A DNA stretch of 64,000 bases from Limisphaera sp049537155 (GTDB lineage: Bacteria; Verrucomicrobiota; Verrucomicrobiia; Limisphaerales; Limisphaeraceae), in the NCBI RefSeq assembly GCF_049537155.1, contig NZ_JBMVQZ010000009.1, positions 1-64,000 on the forward strand, read 5' to 3'. The notes beneath the pieces were generated by a model that was given only the letters and a program-made list of their open reading frames with translations, searched no databases and was not told the origin of the DNA. Made by a program: the position numbers and the translations under genes. This document shows positions 18,398 to 27,077 of this stretch, piece after piece (within the stretch, counting starts at the first letter, position 1; every line of letters begins with the position of its first letter).

Positions 18398-19642
18398 ATG
18401 AAACCGCGAACGCTGATGCTGTTGATGTGCCTGGCGCTGTCCGGCGCGGCCATGTCGGCCCGGGCGGTGCAGGTGACGTTCAGGGTGAACATGAGCGTGC
18501 AGATCGCCATGGGCCGGTTCAACCCGGACACCGACCTGGTGTATCTGGCCGGCACGTTCAACAACTGGAGCACCACCCAGGACCTGATGATGCGCAGCAC
18601 ATCGGAGCCTGACATCTGGGAGATCACCCTGAATCTGCCGGCTGGCACCTGGCCGAACTACAAGTTCGTCATGTTGCGGTCCGGCACCGGTTTTGCCTGG
18701 GAAACGCGGGGAAACCGATGGTTTCAGGTCCCTGAAACCGACACGGTACTGGACGTGGTGTACTTCGACGACATCACCGAGGTGGTGACGAACAAGCAGC
18801 CGGTGACGTTCCAGGTGGACATGAGCGTCCAGATTGCCAACGGGGTCTTCGACCCCTCGTTTGGCACGCTGGCGGTCTCCGGCGATGCCATTGATGACTG
18901 GGCCAACCGGGGCACGCACCTCCTGGCGCCCACCCCGACCAACCAGGCCCTCTGGGTGGGCACATTCGAAATCACCGCCCCGGTGGGGGCCACGGTGAAT
19001 TACAAGTTCATCATGAACGGCAACTGGGAGAGCCGGCCGAACCGCAACTTCGTGATGACCAACGAGCCGATCGTGTTGCCGGTGGTGTTCTTCAACGATG
19101 TCACCAATCCCGCCGTGCCCATCCCGGTCACGTTCTCGCTGCACATGGGCGTGGCGGTCGCCCGGGGGTGGTTCAATCCGGACACCGACTTCGTCGAGGC
19201 CCGGGGTTCCTTCCTGACCACCGCCGGGGGCGCTTGGGTCGGCGGGTTCCAGCTCACCAACAGTCCCTCCCAACCCTACATCTACACGGGCACGTTCCTG
19301 ACCACCAACCAGGCGCCGGGCAGCGTGATGCTTTATCAATTCGTCATCAACGGCGCCACGTGGGAGACCACGGGCGACCGCACATGGACGTTCGCCGGCA
19401 CCAATGCGGTCGCGCTCCCTCTGGCGTATCTCAACAACGTGACGTCGCTCGGCCCGGTCGCCCTCCAGCTCGGTGACAGCGGCATGGTGGAACTCGGATG
19501 GGAAGCCGGGCCCCGCGTACGACTGCAATCGGCCCCGGCCCTCACCGGACCTTGGACGGATGTGCCGGGTACGGAAGGCGTGGGGACCTGGTCCGGCCCG
19601 CGGGACGGCACGGCACGTTTCTATCGTCTGATCGGGCCGTGA
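18398..19642 (+). CDS. Secreted protein with three starch-binding-like repeats
   Basis: A signal peptide (MKPRTLMLLMCLALSGAAM) precedes three repeats of about 100 residues. They begin with VTFRVNMSVQIAMGRFNP, VTFQVDMSVQIANGVFDP and VTFSLHMGVAVARGWFNP (near residues 26, 132 and 237). Each has a YKF or YQF strand and ends near a VxxNDVT-like stretch. The first contains VYLAGTFNNW, typical of CBM20/CBM48-like beta-sandwiches. A C-terminal domain (~375-414) with RLQSAPALTGPWTDV and a final FYRL is a motif common at the ends of exported Verrucomicrobiota proteins. No catalytic domain is seen, so a binding role is inferred. A strong AGGAGGA site precedes the ATG. Confidence 0.75.
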   Translation: MKPRTLMLLMCLALSGAAMSARAVQVTFRVNMSVQIAMGRFNPDTDLVYLAGTFNNWSTTQDLMMRSTSEPDIWEITLNLPAGTWPNYKFVMLRSGTGFAWETRGNRWFQVPETDTVLDVVYFDDITEVVTNKQPVTFQVDMSVQIANGVFDPSFGTLAVSGDAIDDWANRGTHLLAPTPTNQALWVGTFEITAPVGATVNYKFIMNGNWESRPNRNFVMTNEPIVLPVVFFNDVTNPAVPIPVTFSLHMGVAVARGWFNPDTDFVEARGSFLTTAGGAWVGGFQLTNSPSQPYIYTGTFLTTNQAPGSVMLYQFVINGATWETTGDRTWTFAGTNAVALPLAYLNNVTSLGPVALQLGDSGMVELGWEAGPRVRLQSAPALTGPWTDVPGTEGVGTWSGPRDGTARFYRLIGP

Positions 19643-21006
19643 GAGTGTTCCGACGTCCGGGCAACCGCCGGTCAGGTGGGAAACCATGGCCGGGTGCGGC
19701 CTTCCTGGCCTGCGCGGTCATGGCCGGTGTGGCGGGGAGTGTGCAGGCCGAACCCGCCCAGGCCGGCGGGGTGGATCTCCCCTTTCTGGCCGGGGCAGAC
19801 ATGTCCCACCTCCGATTCTTCGAGGATCGCGGCGTGGTGTACCGGCGAGACGGCCTGGCCACCAATGCGATGGTCATCCTGCGCGAGCTGGGCATCAACT
19901 GCGTCCGACTCCGGCTGTTCACCAGCAGTTCCCAACAGGCCGCCGCCGATCCCTACAATGCCATCAACAATCTCGATTACACCGTTCCCCTGGCCGTCCG
20001 CGCCAAAAACGCCGGGCACCGGCTGTTGTTGGACCTGCATTTTTCCGACAGTTGGGCCGACCCGGGGAAGCAACGCCTGCCTGCGGCCTGGACGAACCTG
20101 AGCTTCGAGGAGCTCGTTTCGACGGTGCGGAACTACACGAGCAACGTCATCCAGACCTTCCGCGCCGCGGGCGCGGCGCCGGAATACGTTCAGGTGGGCA
20201 ACGAAATCACCCAGGGCCTGCTCTGGCCGCACGGGCACGTCGGTGGGACCAACGACACGCCCGTGCAATGGGCCCGCCTGGGTCAATTGCTGCGAGCGGC
20301 GATCCAGGGCATCCGCGATGCCGTTCCCGCCGGCGGTCCACGGATCATGATCCACATTGACCGGGGCGGGGATTGGTCGGGGACGCGCTGGTTTTTCGAC
20401 CGGTTGCAGACCCAGAACGTGGCCTATGATCTGATCGGACTGAGTTATTACCCCTTCTGGCACGGCAGCCTGGAGGACCTGCGGCAGACGCTCCACAACG
20501 CGGCCGCCCGATACGGCAAGCCGGTGATCGTGGTGGAAACGGCGTTTCCGTTCGAGGGCGACTCCGATCTCTGGGGGATTCCGCCCACGACCAACGGCCA
20601 GGTGCAGTATGTTCGTGCGCTGGCGGAAGTGGTGAAGAGTGTGCCCGGCGGGTTGGGCCGGGGCATCTTCTGGTGGGGTGCTGAGTACCAGTCGTTGTGG
20701 GGTTGGCGCCTGGCCGGGTTCGATCGCCGTTCCTTGTTCGGTCCCGGCGGCGAGGTGTTGCCCGCCGCGGCTGCCCTGGGGCGTCTGACCGCACCGGTGC
20801 GGCTGCACGGCCGGTTGAGACCCGGCGGTCTGGAACTGCAATGGCCGCTCAGCGGAGCCGGCATGATCCTGGTCAGCACCACCAGTGTGGCCCCTCACAG
20901 CATCTGGCAACCCGTGGCGGTCGAGCCGACCGCCGAGGCGTTGGGCTATCGCGCCGTGCTGCCGCGGGAGGGTCCCACCGCGTTTTACCGGCTCCGATCG
21001 CCCTGA
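19639..21006 (+). CDS. GH53 arabinogalactan endo-beta-1,4-galactanase
   Basis: This exported 455-residue enzyme is a TIM-barrel of glycoside hydrolase family 53, which cuts beta-1,4-galactan side chains of pectin. Seen directly are the N-terminal GADMSHLRFFEDRGV, the NCVRLRLF strand, and the proton donor Glu189 in VGNEITQG. The nucleophile is Glu300 in VVETAFPF, and the FWWGAEY segment follows. All family hallmarks are present. The C-terminus ends in the FYRL motif shared with the previous protein. GTG 19639 overlaps the previous stop as GTGA and supplies a signal peptide (FLACAVMAGVAGSVQA). Translational coupling with its neighbours supports a shared role. Confidence 0.93.
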   Translation: MRVFRRPGNRRSGGKPWPGAAFLACAVMAGVAGSVQAEPAQAGGVDLPFLAGADMSHLRFFEDRGVVYRRDGLATNAMVILRELGINCVRLRLFTSSSQQAAADPYNAINNLDYTVPLAVRAKNAGHRLLLDLHFSDSWADPGKQRLPAAWTNLSFEELVSTVRNYTSNVIQTFRAAGAAPEYVQVGNEITQGLLWPHGHVGGTNDTPVQWARLGQLLRAAIQGIRDAVPAGGPRIMIHIDRGGDWSGTRWFFDRLQTQNVAYDLIGLSYYPFWHGSLEDLRQTLHNAAARYGKPVIVVETAFPFEGDSDLWGIPPTTNGQVQYVRALAEVVKSVPGGLGRGIFWWGAEYQSLWGWRLAGFDRRSLFGPGGEVLPAAAALGRLTAPVRLHGRLRPGGLELQWPLSGAGMILVSTTSVAPHSIWQPVAVEPTAEALGYRAVLPREGPTAFYRLRSP

Positions 21007-21062
21007 AACAGGGCCAGCCCCCCGCGCGCAGGGGCCACCCATCTTTCGAGCGGAACACAGTC

Positions 21063-23597
21063 ATGAAGGCAACAAGGAGGCTTGCAGGAACAACTGCGCT
21101 GCTTTGTCTGGCGAGCACGGTGGTCGCGATCCTTGGCGAACCGTTCAACGACGATTGGCGGTTCCTGCGCGACGATGTCCCGGGCGCGGAACGACCCGGG
21201 TTCGATGACACGGCCTGGGAGAAGGTCACCCTGCCGCACACGCCGCGGATCGAGACCCTGGTCTGCGGGAGTGAGTCGCCGCAGTGGCAGGGTGCCTGTT
21301 GGTATCGGAAGTCGTTTTACGTGCCGCCGGAGGTTTCGAATCGCGTGGCCATTCTCCGGTTTGAGGGGGCGATGAACGAGGCCCGGATCTGGATCAATGG
21401 TCGCGAGGCGGGCCGGTTCATGGGGGGATACCTCCCCTGCGTGCTGGACGTCACACGCCTGTTGCAGCCGGGACGGACCAATCTGGTGGCCGTGCGTCTG
21501 GACAACCGGGACAACCCCCTTACGGGTCCGAAACCCCTGCGAGACCTGGACTTCAATTTGTACGGCGGGTTGTACCGGCCGGCCGCCCTGATTTACAAGG
21601 ACCCGCTGCACATCACGGACCCGATCCTTGCCGACCGCCCGGCCGGCGGAGGCGTGTTCGTGACCTATCCGTGGGTGACGGAGACCGGTGCTGTGGTGCG
21701 CGTGCAGACGCACGTGGTGAACGCCGGCGACCGGGACCGGGCCTTCCGGCTGCGGGCCACGTTGCGGGATGCCGGTGGATGGTGGATCGCGCGGGCGGAG
21801 CGACCCGCCCGGTTGCCGGCCGGACAGGACCTGACAGTGGTGCAGGAACTGACGGTGACCCGGCCGCGGCTCTGGTCGCCGGCCGACCCCTACCTGTACC
21901 GGTTGCAGACGGAGCTGGTGGAGGACGATCGCGTGGTGGACGCGCACGAGGAACGGATCGGCATCCGTCACATTCGCATCACCGCCGAAGGGTTCTGGTT
22001 GAACGGCCGGAAGATGTTCCTCCGCGGGGTCAACCGCCACCAGGAATACCCGTGGATCGGCAACGCCGTGCCGGATGCAGCCCAGTGGCGGGACGCGCGC
22101 AAGATCAAGGAAGCCGGGTTCGATTACGTCCGGCTCTCACACTACCCCCAGTCGCCCGCCTTCCTCGAGGCGTGCGATGAGCTGGGGCTGCTGGTCATGA
22201 ACTGTCTGATGGGCTGGCAGTACTTCAATCCCGATCCACGCTTTGCGGAACAGAAACTCCGCGAGGTGCGGCAGCTGATCCGGCGCGACCGCAACCATCC
22301 CTGTGTGGTCCTCTGGGAGGTTTCCCTCAACGAGAGCCATCAACCGCGCGAGTTCATCGAACGCGCCCAGGCCATCGCCCATGAGGAGTATCCCGGAGAC
22401 CAGATGTACACGGCGGGCTGGCAGCGCGGTTACGACGTCTTTCTGCAGGCACGACAACACGGCGGCTGCAAGGGCATCACCCACCTGCCGTGCGTCGTCA
22501 GCGAGTACGGCGACTGGGAATATTACGCGCAAAACGCCGGCCTGCAGCAGCACCTGTGGAAGGATCTCAAACCGGAGGAACGCAACAGCCGCCAGCGGCG
22601 TGGCGACGGCGAAACCCGCATGCTGCAACAGGCGCTGAACTTTCAGGAGGCGCACAACGACAACCTTCAAACCACGGCCTTTGCCGACGGCCTGTGGGTG
22701 ATGTTCGACTACAACCGCGGATACGCGCCGGACATCGAGGCTTCGGGGTGCATGGACATCTTCCGGCTGCCGAAGTTCGCTTGGTGGTTTTACCGAACCC
22801 AGCGGGATCCGGAGGAGCTGGTGTTGGGCCGGCCGGCCGGACCACTCGTCTTCATCGCGTCGTATCACCGGCCCGGTTCGCCCCGCAGGGTGCGGATCTA
22901 CAGCAACTGCGAGGAGGTGGAACTCTTCCGCAACGGCGTCTCATTCGGTCGGCGGGGACCCGACCGGGACCGCACCAGCACGCATCTCCGGCATCCACCG
23001 TTCACCTTCGAGCTGCCCGATTTCATCCCGGGCACCCTCCGGGCGGTGGGTTACCGGGCGGGAGAGCCGGTGGCCGTGCACGAGGTTCGGACTCCCGGAA
23101 CATCGGCGCAGTTGGCGCTGTGGTTTGACCTGGCAGGCGTACCGTTTGGCGTTCACGGCAAGGACGCCGTCTTCGTGCACGCCGAACTCCGGGATGAACA
23201 CGGCACACTGGTCCCCGCCAACGGTCAGCCCGTCGCGTTCGGCGTCCGGGGGCCGGTGCGGCTGGTGGGGGAACCCGACCTGCCCACGGAGGCGGGCGTG
23301 GCGTCGCGCCTGCTCCTGACGGAGAAGCCGCAGCCGGAGGCGGTGGTGTTTGCGCTCACCGCCGTGGAGAGCGACGCCGGTGTGCAGGTTCTGACCGCGG
23401 TGGGCACGCCCACGGGAACACGGCTGCCCCGGACCGTGGTGCGTTACACCCTGGACGGATCGCCCGTGACGCCGATGTCACCGCGGTATCGCCGGCCGCT
23501 GCCGGTGGAGCGGGCCGGGCAATTGCGCCTGGGCCTGTTTGTGGGGCGCGAGTGTGTGGCGGAGTATCCGCCCCGGGCGGGGGAGGCGTCGCGCTGA
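21063..23597 (+). CDS. GH2 family beta-galactosidase-type enzyme
   Basis: The 844-residue exported protein has an N-terminal signal, a sugar-binding jelly-roll (FNDDWRFLRDD ... RIWINGREAG), and an immunoglobulin-like domain. The GH2 TIM-barrel starts at GVNRHQEYPW. The acid/base Glu is in VSLNESHQP and the nucleophile Glu in VVSEYGDWEYY. C-terminal beta domains follow (~600-844). GH2 includes beta-galactosidases, beta-mannosidases and glucuronidases; the GH53 neighbour makes galactosidase the best guess. A spacer of 56 bases separates it from GH53, and it is the last gene of the run. Confidence 0.88.
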   Translation: MKATRRLAGTTALLCLASTVVAILGEPFNDDWRFLRDDVPGAERPGFDDTAWEKVTLPHTPRIETLVCGSESPQWQGACWYRKSFYVPPEVSNRVAILRFEGAMNEARIWINGREAGRFMGGYLPCVLDVTRLLQPGRTNLVAVRLDNRDNPLTGPKPLRDLDFNLYGGLYRPAALIYKDPLHITDPILADRPAGGGVFVTYPWVTETGAVVRVQTHVVNAGDRDRAFRLRATLRDAGGWWIARAERPARLPAGQDLTVVQELTVTRPRLWSPADPYLYRLQTELVEDDRVVDAHEERIGIRHIRITAEGFWLNGRKMFLRGVNRHQEYPWIGNAVPDAAQWRDARKIKEAGFDYVRLSHYPQSPAFLEACDELGLLVMNCLMGWQYFNPDPRFAEQKLREVRQLIRRDRNHPCVVLWEVSLNESHQPREFIERAQAIAHEEYPGDQMYTAGWQRGYDVFLQARQHGGCKGITHLPCVVSEYGDWEYYAQNAGLQQHLWKDLKPEERNSRQRRGDGETRMLQQALNFQEAHNDNLQTTAFADGLWVMFDYNRGYAPDIEASGCMDIFRLPKFAWWFYRTQRDPEELVLGRPAGPLVFIASYHRPGSPRRVRIYSNCEEVELFRNGVSFGRRGPDRDRTSTHLRHPPFTFELPDFIPGTLRAVGYRAGEPVAVHEVRTPGTSAQLALWFDLAGVPFGVHGKDAVFVHAELRDEHGTLVPANGQPVAFGVRGPVRLVGEPDLPTEAGVASRLLLTEKPQPEAVVFALTAVESDAGVQVLTAVGTPTGTRLPRTVVRYTLDGSPVTPMSPRYRRPLPVERAGQLRLGLFVGRECVAEYPPRAGEASR

Positions 23598-23614
23598 GCG
23601 CGGGCGGGTGCGGG

Positions 23615-26101
23615 TCACTGCCACCGCCAGGTGAGGTTCACCCAGGCCAGGTGCGCCAGTACGTCGTTCGCTCCGCCGGAGGTGGGCTCGTCATATTTCC
23701 ACAGTCCGTAACGCAGCCCCACGGTCAGCCGTTCGCCGCACCGGCGTCGCACGGCCAGGCTGAGGTACTGCTCCCGCCACAGCACCCCGATCGGCAGGAC
23801 GGTTTCGAGGTTGTCCCTGTGGAAGTCGCTCATGGCCCATTCGTAGCTGAACTCTGCCTCCGTCCGGTCGTTCCACGTCCAGCGGGCCAGCCCCTGCAGG
23901 CGGTAGGAGCGTCCCGCCCAGGCCGGGAGCGTGGCTGCGTCGTCCACCGCGCTTCGGACGCGATGGTCCTGCAACGAGCCCTGCAACCGGAACGACCACC
24001 GCGTCACCGGCCGCCACGACAGTTGCAGGGTCCACGCGTGGACATCGGACTCCGCGCCCAGGGTGCGCGTGCCGGGGGTGTAAAAGCCCGGCACGGGTTC
24101 GAAGGTTGCCGGGTCGAAACCGTCCAGGGGGTCGGTCGCACTTTCCGATCGGCTGCCCAGAAAGCGGTAGAGCAGCGCGGCGCGCCATTGCGGGGCCGGG
24201 CGCCAGGTCAGTCGGGCTTCGATTTGTTCGGTCCGGTGATGCCGGTCGCGGATGAAGGCCGGGTACCCGGAGTTCGGGAAATCGCCGAATTCGGTCGGAA
24301 CGACGTCCTGGCGGTGATCGAAATCGGTGTCGCGCAGTCGCCACCGGTAGGACGCGCCCAGGGTGAAGTTCGGGAGCGGGGTGGTGTCGAAGCCTGCGCG
24401 CAGGTCCCATGCGCGGCCCTCGGCCAGGGTGTCCCGCCGGAACGGGGTGTCGCCTCCCGGTTGTTCCTCGAAAAGCTCGACCTTGTCCTGCTGCGCCGCC
24501 GCTTCGGCAAAAACCACGCTGCGGGGGATCGGTTCCCCCCGCAGACCGAGTCGTTCGGTCAGGACGAACCGGTCGCGCGCGCTCTCCTGAAGCGTGGGCT
24601 GCAGAAACCACTCGTCTGGCGAAAGTTCGTAGTCGAACGATGCCCGGCCCAGTCCGTGGTGGCGGGTCCATTCCGATTGTACACCCGTCACGATCGTCCA
24701 GCCGGCCCAGGGGCCTGCCACCAGGTTGGCGTTGGCCACGTGGGCGGAATGCTCAAGGGTGATCGAAGGGCTGTGCCACCGGCGCACCACGCCGGGAGCC
24801 GGGTTCAGCGGCGCTTCGTCGAGTGCAAACGACCTGTCTGCGTCGTACCGGCTGTAGAAGTAACCGCCGTTGGCGCGCAGCCAGGGACGAAAGGCGCGGT
24901 CGAACCGAACGGCATTGGCAGCTTGAAAACTCTGGTGGGTCTCCGCGACGCGGGTGAGGAACCGGGCATCGCCCTCGGGCGGATTGAAAAGCGCATTGGT
25001 CCGGGAGGTATGGCGTTCGGTCCATTGCAGCCGCAGATCTTCCTCGAACCGCCAGTCGCCCACTTCATGGTGGGCATGGAAACGGAGAATGTGGCTTTCC
25101 TCGTCCACGACCTCGTAAGCGGGCCAGAGCAGGCGCTTGGGAGTGCCGTCCGGCGGGGCGGACCAGGAGGTGATCGCCCGCGAGCCGTCTCGGTACCGGT
25201 GCTCGTAATCCAGGTGCAGTCCGGGCCAGTTGCGCCGGTCAAGTTCGAGCGTGACCCGGGCGCGGCCGATGTCGAGCGCCGGTTCCCTGTCCAGCAGGCC
25301 CACCTCTCCCGAAGGGAGTAACGGCCACTGGCCGCGGTCGGGACCGTACCATCGGTACTGGCTGACACCGAGGCTGGCCCGGCCCCACTCGGGCAACCAT
25401 CCGTCCATTTGGAGGAAGGCATCGTCGCGAAGCGCGCGGGCGTGAAGGGTGAAACGCGGTCCTTCGGGGGGCTCGTGCGACCAGAAAAGGTTCTCCAATC
25501 CGCCGTCCCAACCCGAGGGCCGTTGCCACACGGAGCGCAGGAAGCTGGCGGGAGCCGATCCACCGCGCCAACCGGTGGCGACCGTCACCTCGATGCGGTC
25601 CGCGGGGCGCGGCGGCCCGGACGTCCAGGGCAGACCCTGATCAATCCAGGCCCGCAACAGTCCGATTTCTTCCGCGCTCAACGGCGGTGTGCGCCCCTCC
25701 GGCGGCATCCAGAGGTCCTCGGAAATCTCGGGCGAGCGCGCCACGGCGTGGATGAGCCGGCTGGCGGCGCTGTTGCTGAGGACCACCACGGGCCCGCCGT
25801 CACCGCCGGCCAGTATGCCCTCGCGCGTGTCCAGTCGCAGGCCGCTGCGCGGTCGTTCAGGCCCGTGACAACGCAGGCAGGACCTTTCGAGGATGGATCG
25901 GATGTCCCTTTCGAAATCCACCGGCCCGGCGGCGGGGGCCGGCAGTTGGACGCCGGTTGGAGAGGTGGGTTCCCCGCCCTGCGCGGCGGTGAATCGTTCC
26001 ACACCCGTCAGCAACAGTGCGGCTGCGCAACCGACAAGGCCGGCGCGGCACGTCTTTGCCCGGTGGGAACAGGCCCGCGTCATGTGGCACGAGGAACACA
26101 T
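23615..26101 (-). CDS. PSCyt1 heme domain fused to outer-membrane beta-barrel
   Basis: The 828-residue protein has a signal peptide (AGLVGCAAALLLTGVE region). A planctomycete-type cytochrome c domain follows, with heme site CLRCHG and the companion LRAWIDQGLPW (residues ~50-155). Some 600 residues of alternating beta-strands come next, with many Trp/Tyr/Arg (repeats such as RWRLRDTDF, LQLSWRPVTRWSF, LSLAVRRR). It ends with an aromatic strand WVNLTWRW, as in outer-membrane barrels. The layout suggests a barrel that carries its own periplasmic heme. Its start lies two bases after the stop of the multiheme cytochrome gene, so both are one operon. ATG 26101 (MCSSCH) or 26083 could be used. I know no exact match to this fusion. 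Confidence 0.75.
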   Translation of the reverse strand: MCSSCHMTRACSHRAKTCRAGLVGCAAALLLTGVERFTAAQGGEPTSPTGVQLPAPAAGPVDFERDIRSILERSCLRCHGPERPRSGLRLDTREGILAGGDGGPVVVLSNSAASRLIHAVARSPEISEDLWMPPEGRTPPLSAEEIGLLRAWIDQGLPWTSGPPRPADRIEVTVATGWRGGSAPASFLRSVWQRPSGWDGGLENLFWSHEPPEGPRFTLHARALRDDAFLQMDGWLPEWGRASLGVSQYRWYGPDRGQWPLLPSGEVGLLDREPALDIGRARVTLELDRRNWPGLHLDYEHRYRDGSRAITSWSAPPDGTPKRLLWPAYEVVDEESHILRFHAHHEVGDWRFEEDLRLQWTERHTSRTNALFNPPEGDARFLTRVAETHQSFQAANAVRFDRAFRPWLRANGGYFYSRYDADRSFALDEAPLNPAPGVVRRWHSPSITLEHSAHVANANLVAGPWAGWTIVTGVQSEWTRHHGLGRASFDYELSPDEWFLQPTLQESARDRFVLTERLGLRGEPIPRSVVFAEAAAQQDKVELFEEQPGGDTPFRRDTLAEGRAWDLRAGFDTTPLPNFTLGASYRWRLRDTDFDHRQDVVPTEFGDFPNSGYPAFIRDRHHRTEQIEARLTWRPAPQWRAALLYRFLGSRSESATDPLDGFDPATFEPVPGFYTPGTRTLGAESDVHAWTLQLSWRPVTRWSFRLQGSLQDHRVRSAVDDAATLPAWAGRSYRLQGLARWTWNDRTEAEFSYEWAMSDFHRDNLETVLPIGVLWREQYLSLAVRRRCGERLTVGLRYGLWKYDEPTSGGANDVLAHLAWVNLTWRWQ

Positions 26102-26103
26102 GC

Positions 26104-26964
26104 TCAGTAGAGCAGCCGGGGGTGAACGTCCGATCCGTGCACGGCGGTGTGACAGCCGGCACTCCAACAGGTTCCCATGCGCAGGCGGTCGGTATGGTCC
26201 ACCTGGCCGATGAAGATTCTTCCCGACGCCACGCCAGGTCCGGGCGTCTGGACATGGCACTGCAGGCAGAGGTGATTGTCGCGGTCGGTCAACAGGGCCG
26301 CGTGCGGTGAACCATGCGGGGTGTGGCACATTGTGCAGCCCTCGCGCAGGGCCTCGTGTTCGAACACGAAAGGACGCGCCTGGGCCTCATGACAACCGGC
26401 ACAGCCCTCGTTGAGCCGGGCCCAGCCCGATCCACCGGCCGGTTTCATGATGTCCATGCCGTGTGGATCGTGACAGTCACTGCAGCTCATCCGGCCTTCC
26501 CGTACCGGATGCCGGGAGGGCTGCCGGAAATCGGCGGCCACGTCCAGATGACAGTCCAAACAGATCTGCGGGTCGCGCCCCGGATTGAGAATGAACCGGC
26601 CGCGCCCGCCGCCGGCTGCCACGTGCAGACTCCCCGGCCCGTGGCAGAGTTCGCATCCGGCGGGTTCGTGCGTGCCGGGCATGCGCAGAGGCACCCGGGC
26701 ATGCGCACTGGCGGGGAAGATCCGCACCAGATTGGTGTGGCACTCGTAACAGGCGGTGTTGCCCACCAGAGCGGCCCCCTCGATCCGCGGGGGCTCCACC
26801 GTGCCGGGCCCCACGGAGGTACAGGCCACCCAGCCGAGCAACCCCGCCACCCCGCCAACCGCCGCGCCAACGGCCCGTCGAAGGAGAACGGCGACCCGCC
26901 CGGCCGGAAGTTGGGAGGGAGGCGATCCTTCCCCCCGAGGCGGCCAGGGCGGAGAGTCATTCAT
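26104..26964 (-). CDS. Exported multiheme cytochrome c (eight heme sites, DmsE/MtrA-like)
   Basis: The 286-residue protein has an N-terminal hydrophobic anchor or signal (residues ~31-48). Seven CXXCH heme sites follow in order (CYECH, CELCH, CLDCH, CSDCH, CAGCH, CTMCH, CLQCH), then a final CWSAGCH, a CX4CH variant. Distal His residues recur between the sites. The spacing and the HGS C-terminus fit the DmsE/MtrA-like cytochrome c3 family, which moves electrons through the periplasm to an outer-membrane porin. The next gene encodes a beta-barrel, matching the MtrA-MtrB logic. No surface decaheme (MtrC/OmcA type) is adjacent. ATG 26964 is the Met nearest the anchor. Confidence 0.87.
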   Translation of the reverse strand: MNDSPPWPPRGEGSPPSQLPAGRVAVLLRRAVGAAVGGVAGLLGWVACTSVGPGTVEPPRIEGAALVGNTACYECHTNLVRIFPASAHARVPLRMPGTHEPAGCELCHGPGSLHVAAGGGRGRFILNPGRDPQICLDCHLDVAADFRQPSRHPVREGRMSCSDCHDPHGMDIMKPAGGSGWARLNEGCAGCHEAQARPFVFEHEALREGCTMCHTPHGSPHAALLTDRDNHLCLQCHVQTPGPGVASGRIFIGQVDHTDRLRMGTCWSAGCHTAVHGSDVHPRLLY

Positions 26965-27077
26965 GGAGCGAATGCTAGGTAGCAGAGCCGTTAACGTCAA
27001 CCGCTCGGGGGTGGGTGGCCTGCGGTGACTGCATTCGGCTGGACGCGCGAACGGGTTGGCTCATCTTGGGCCCTGAC

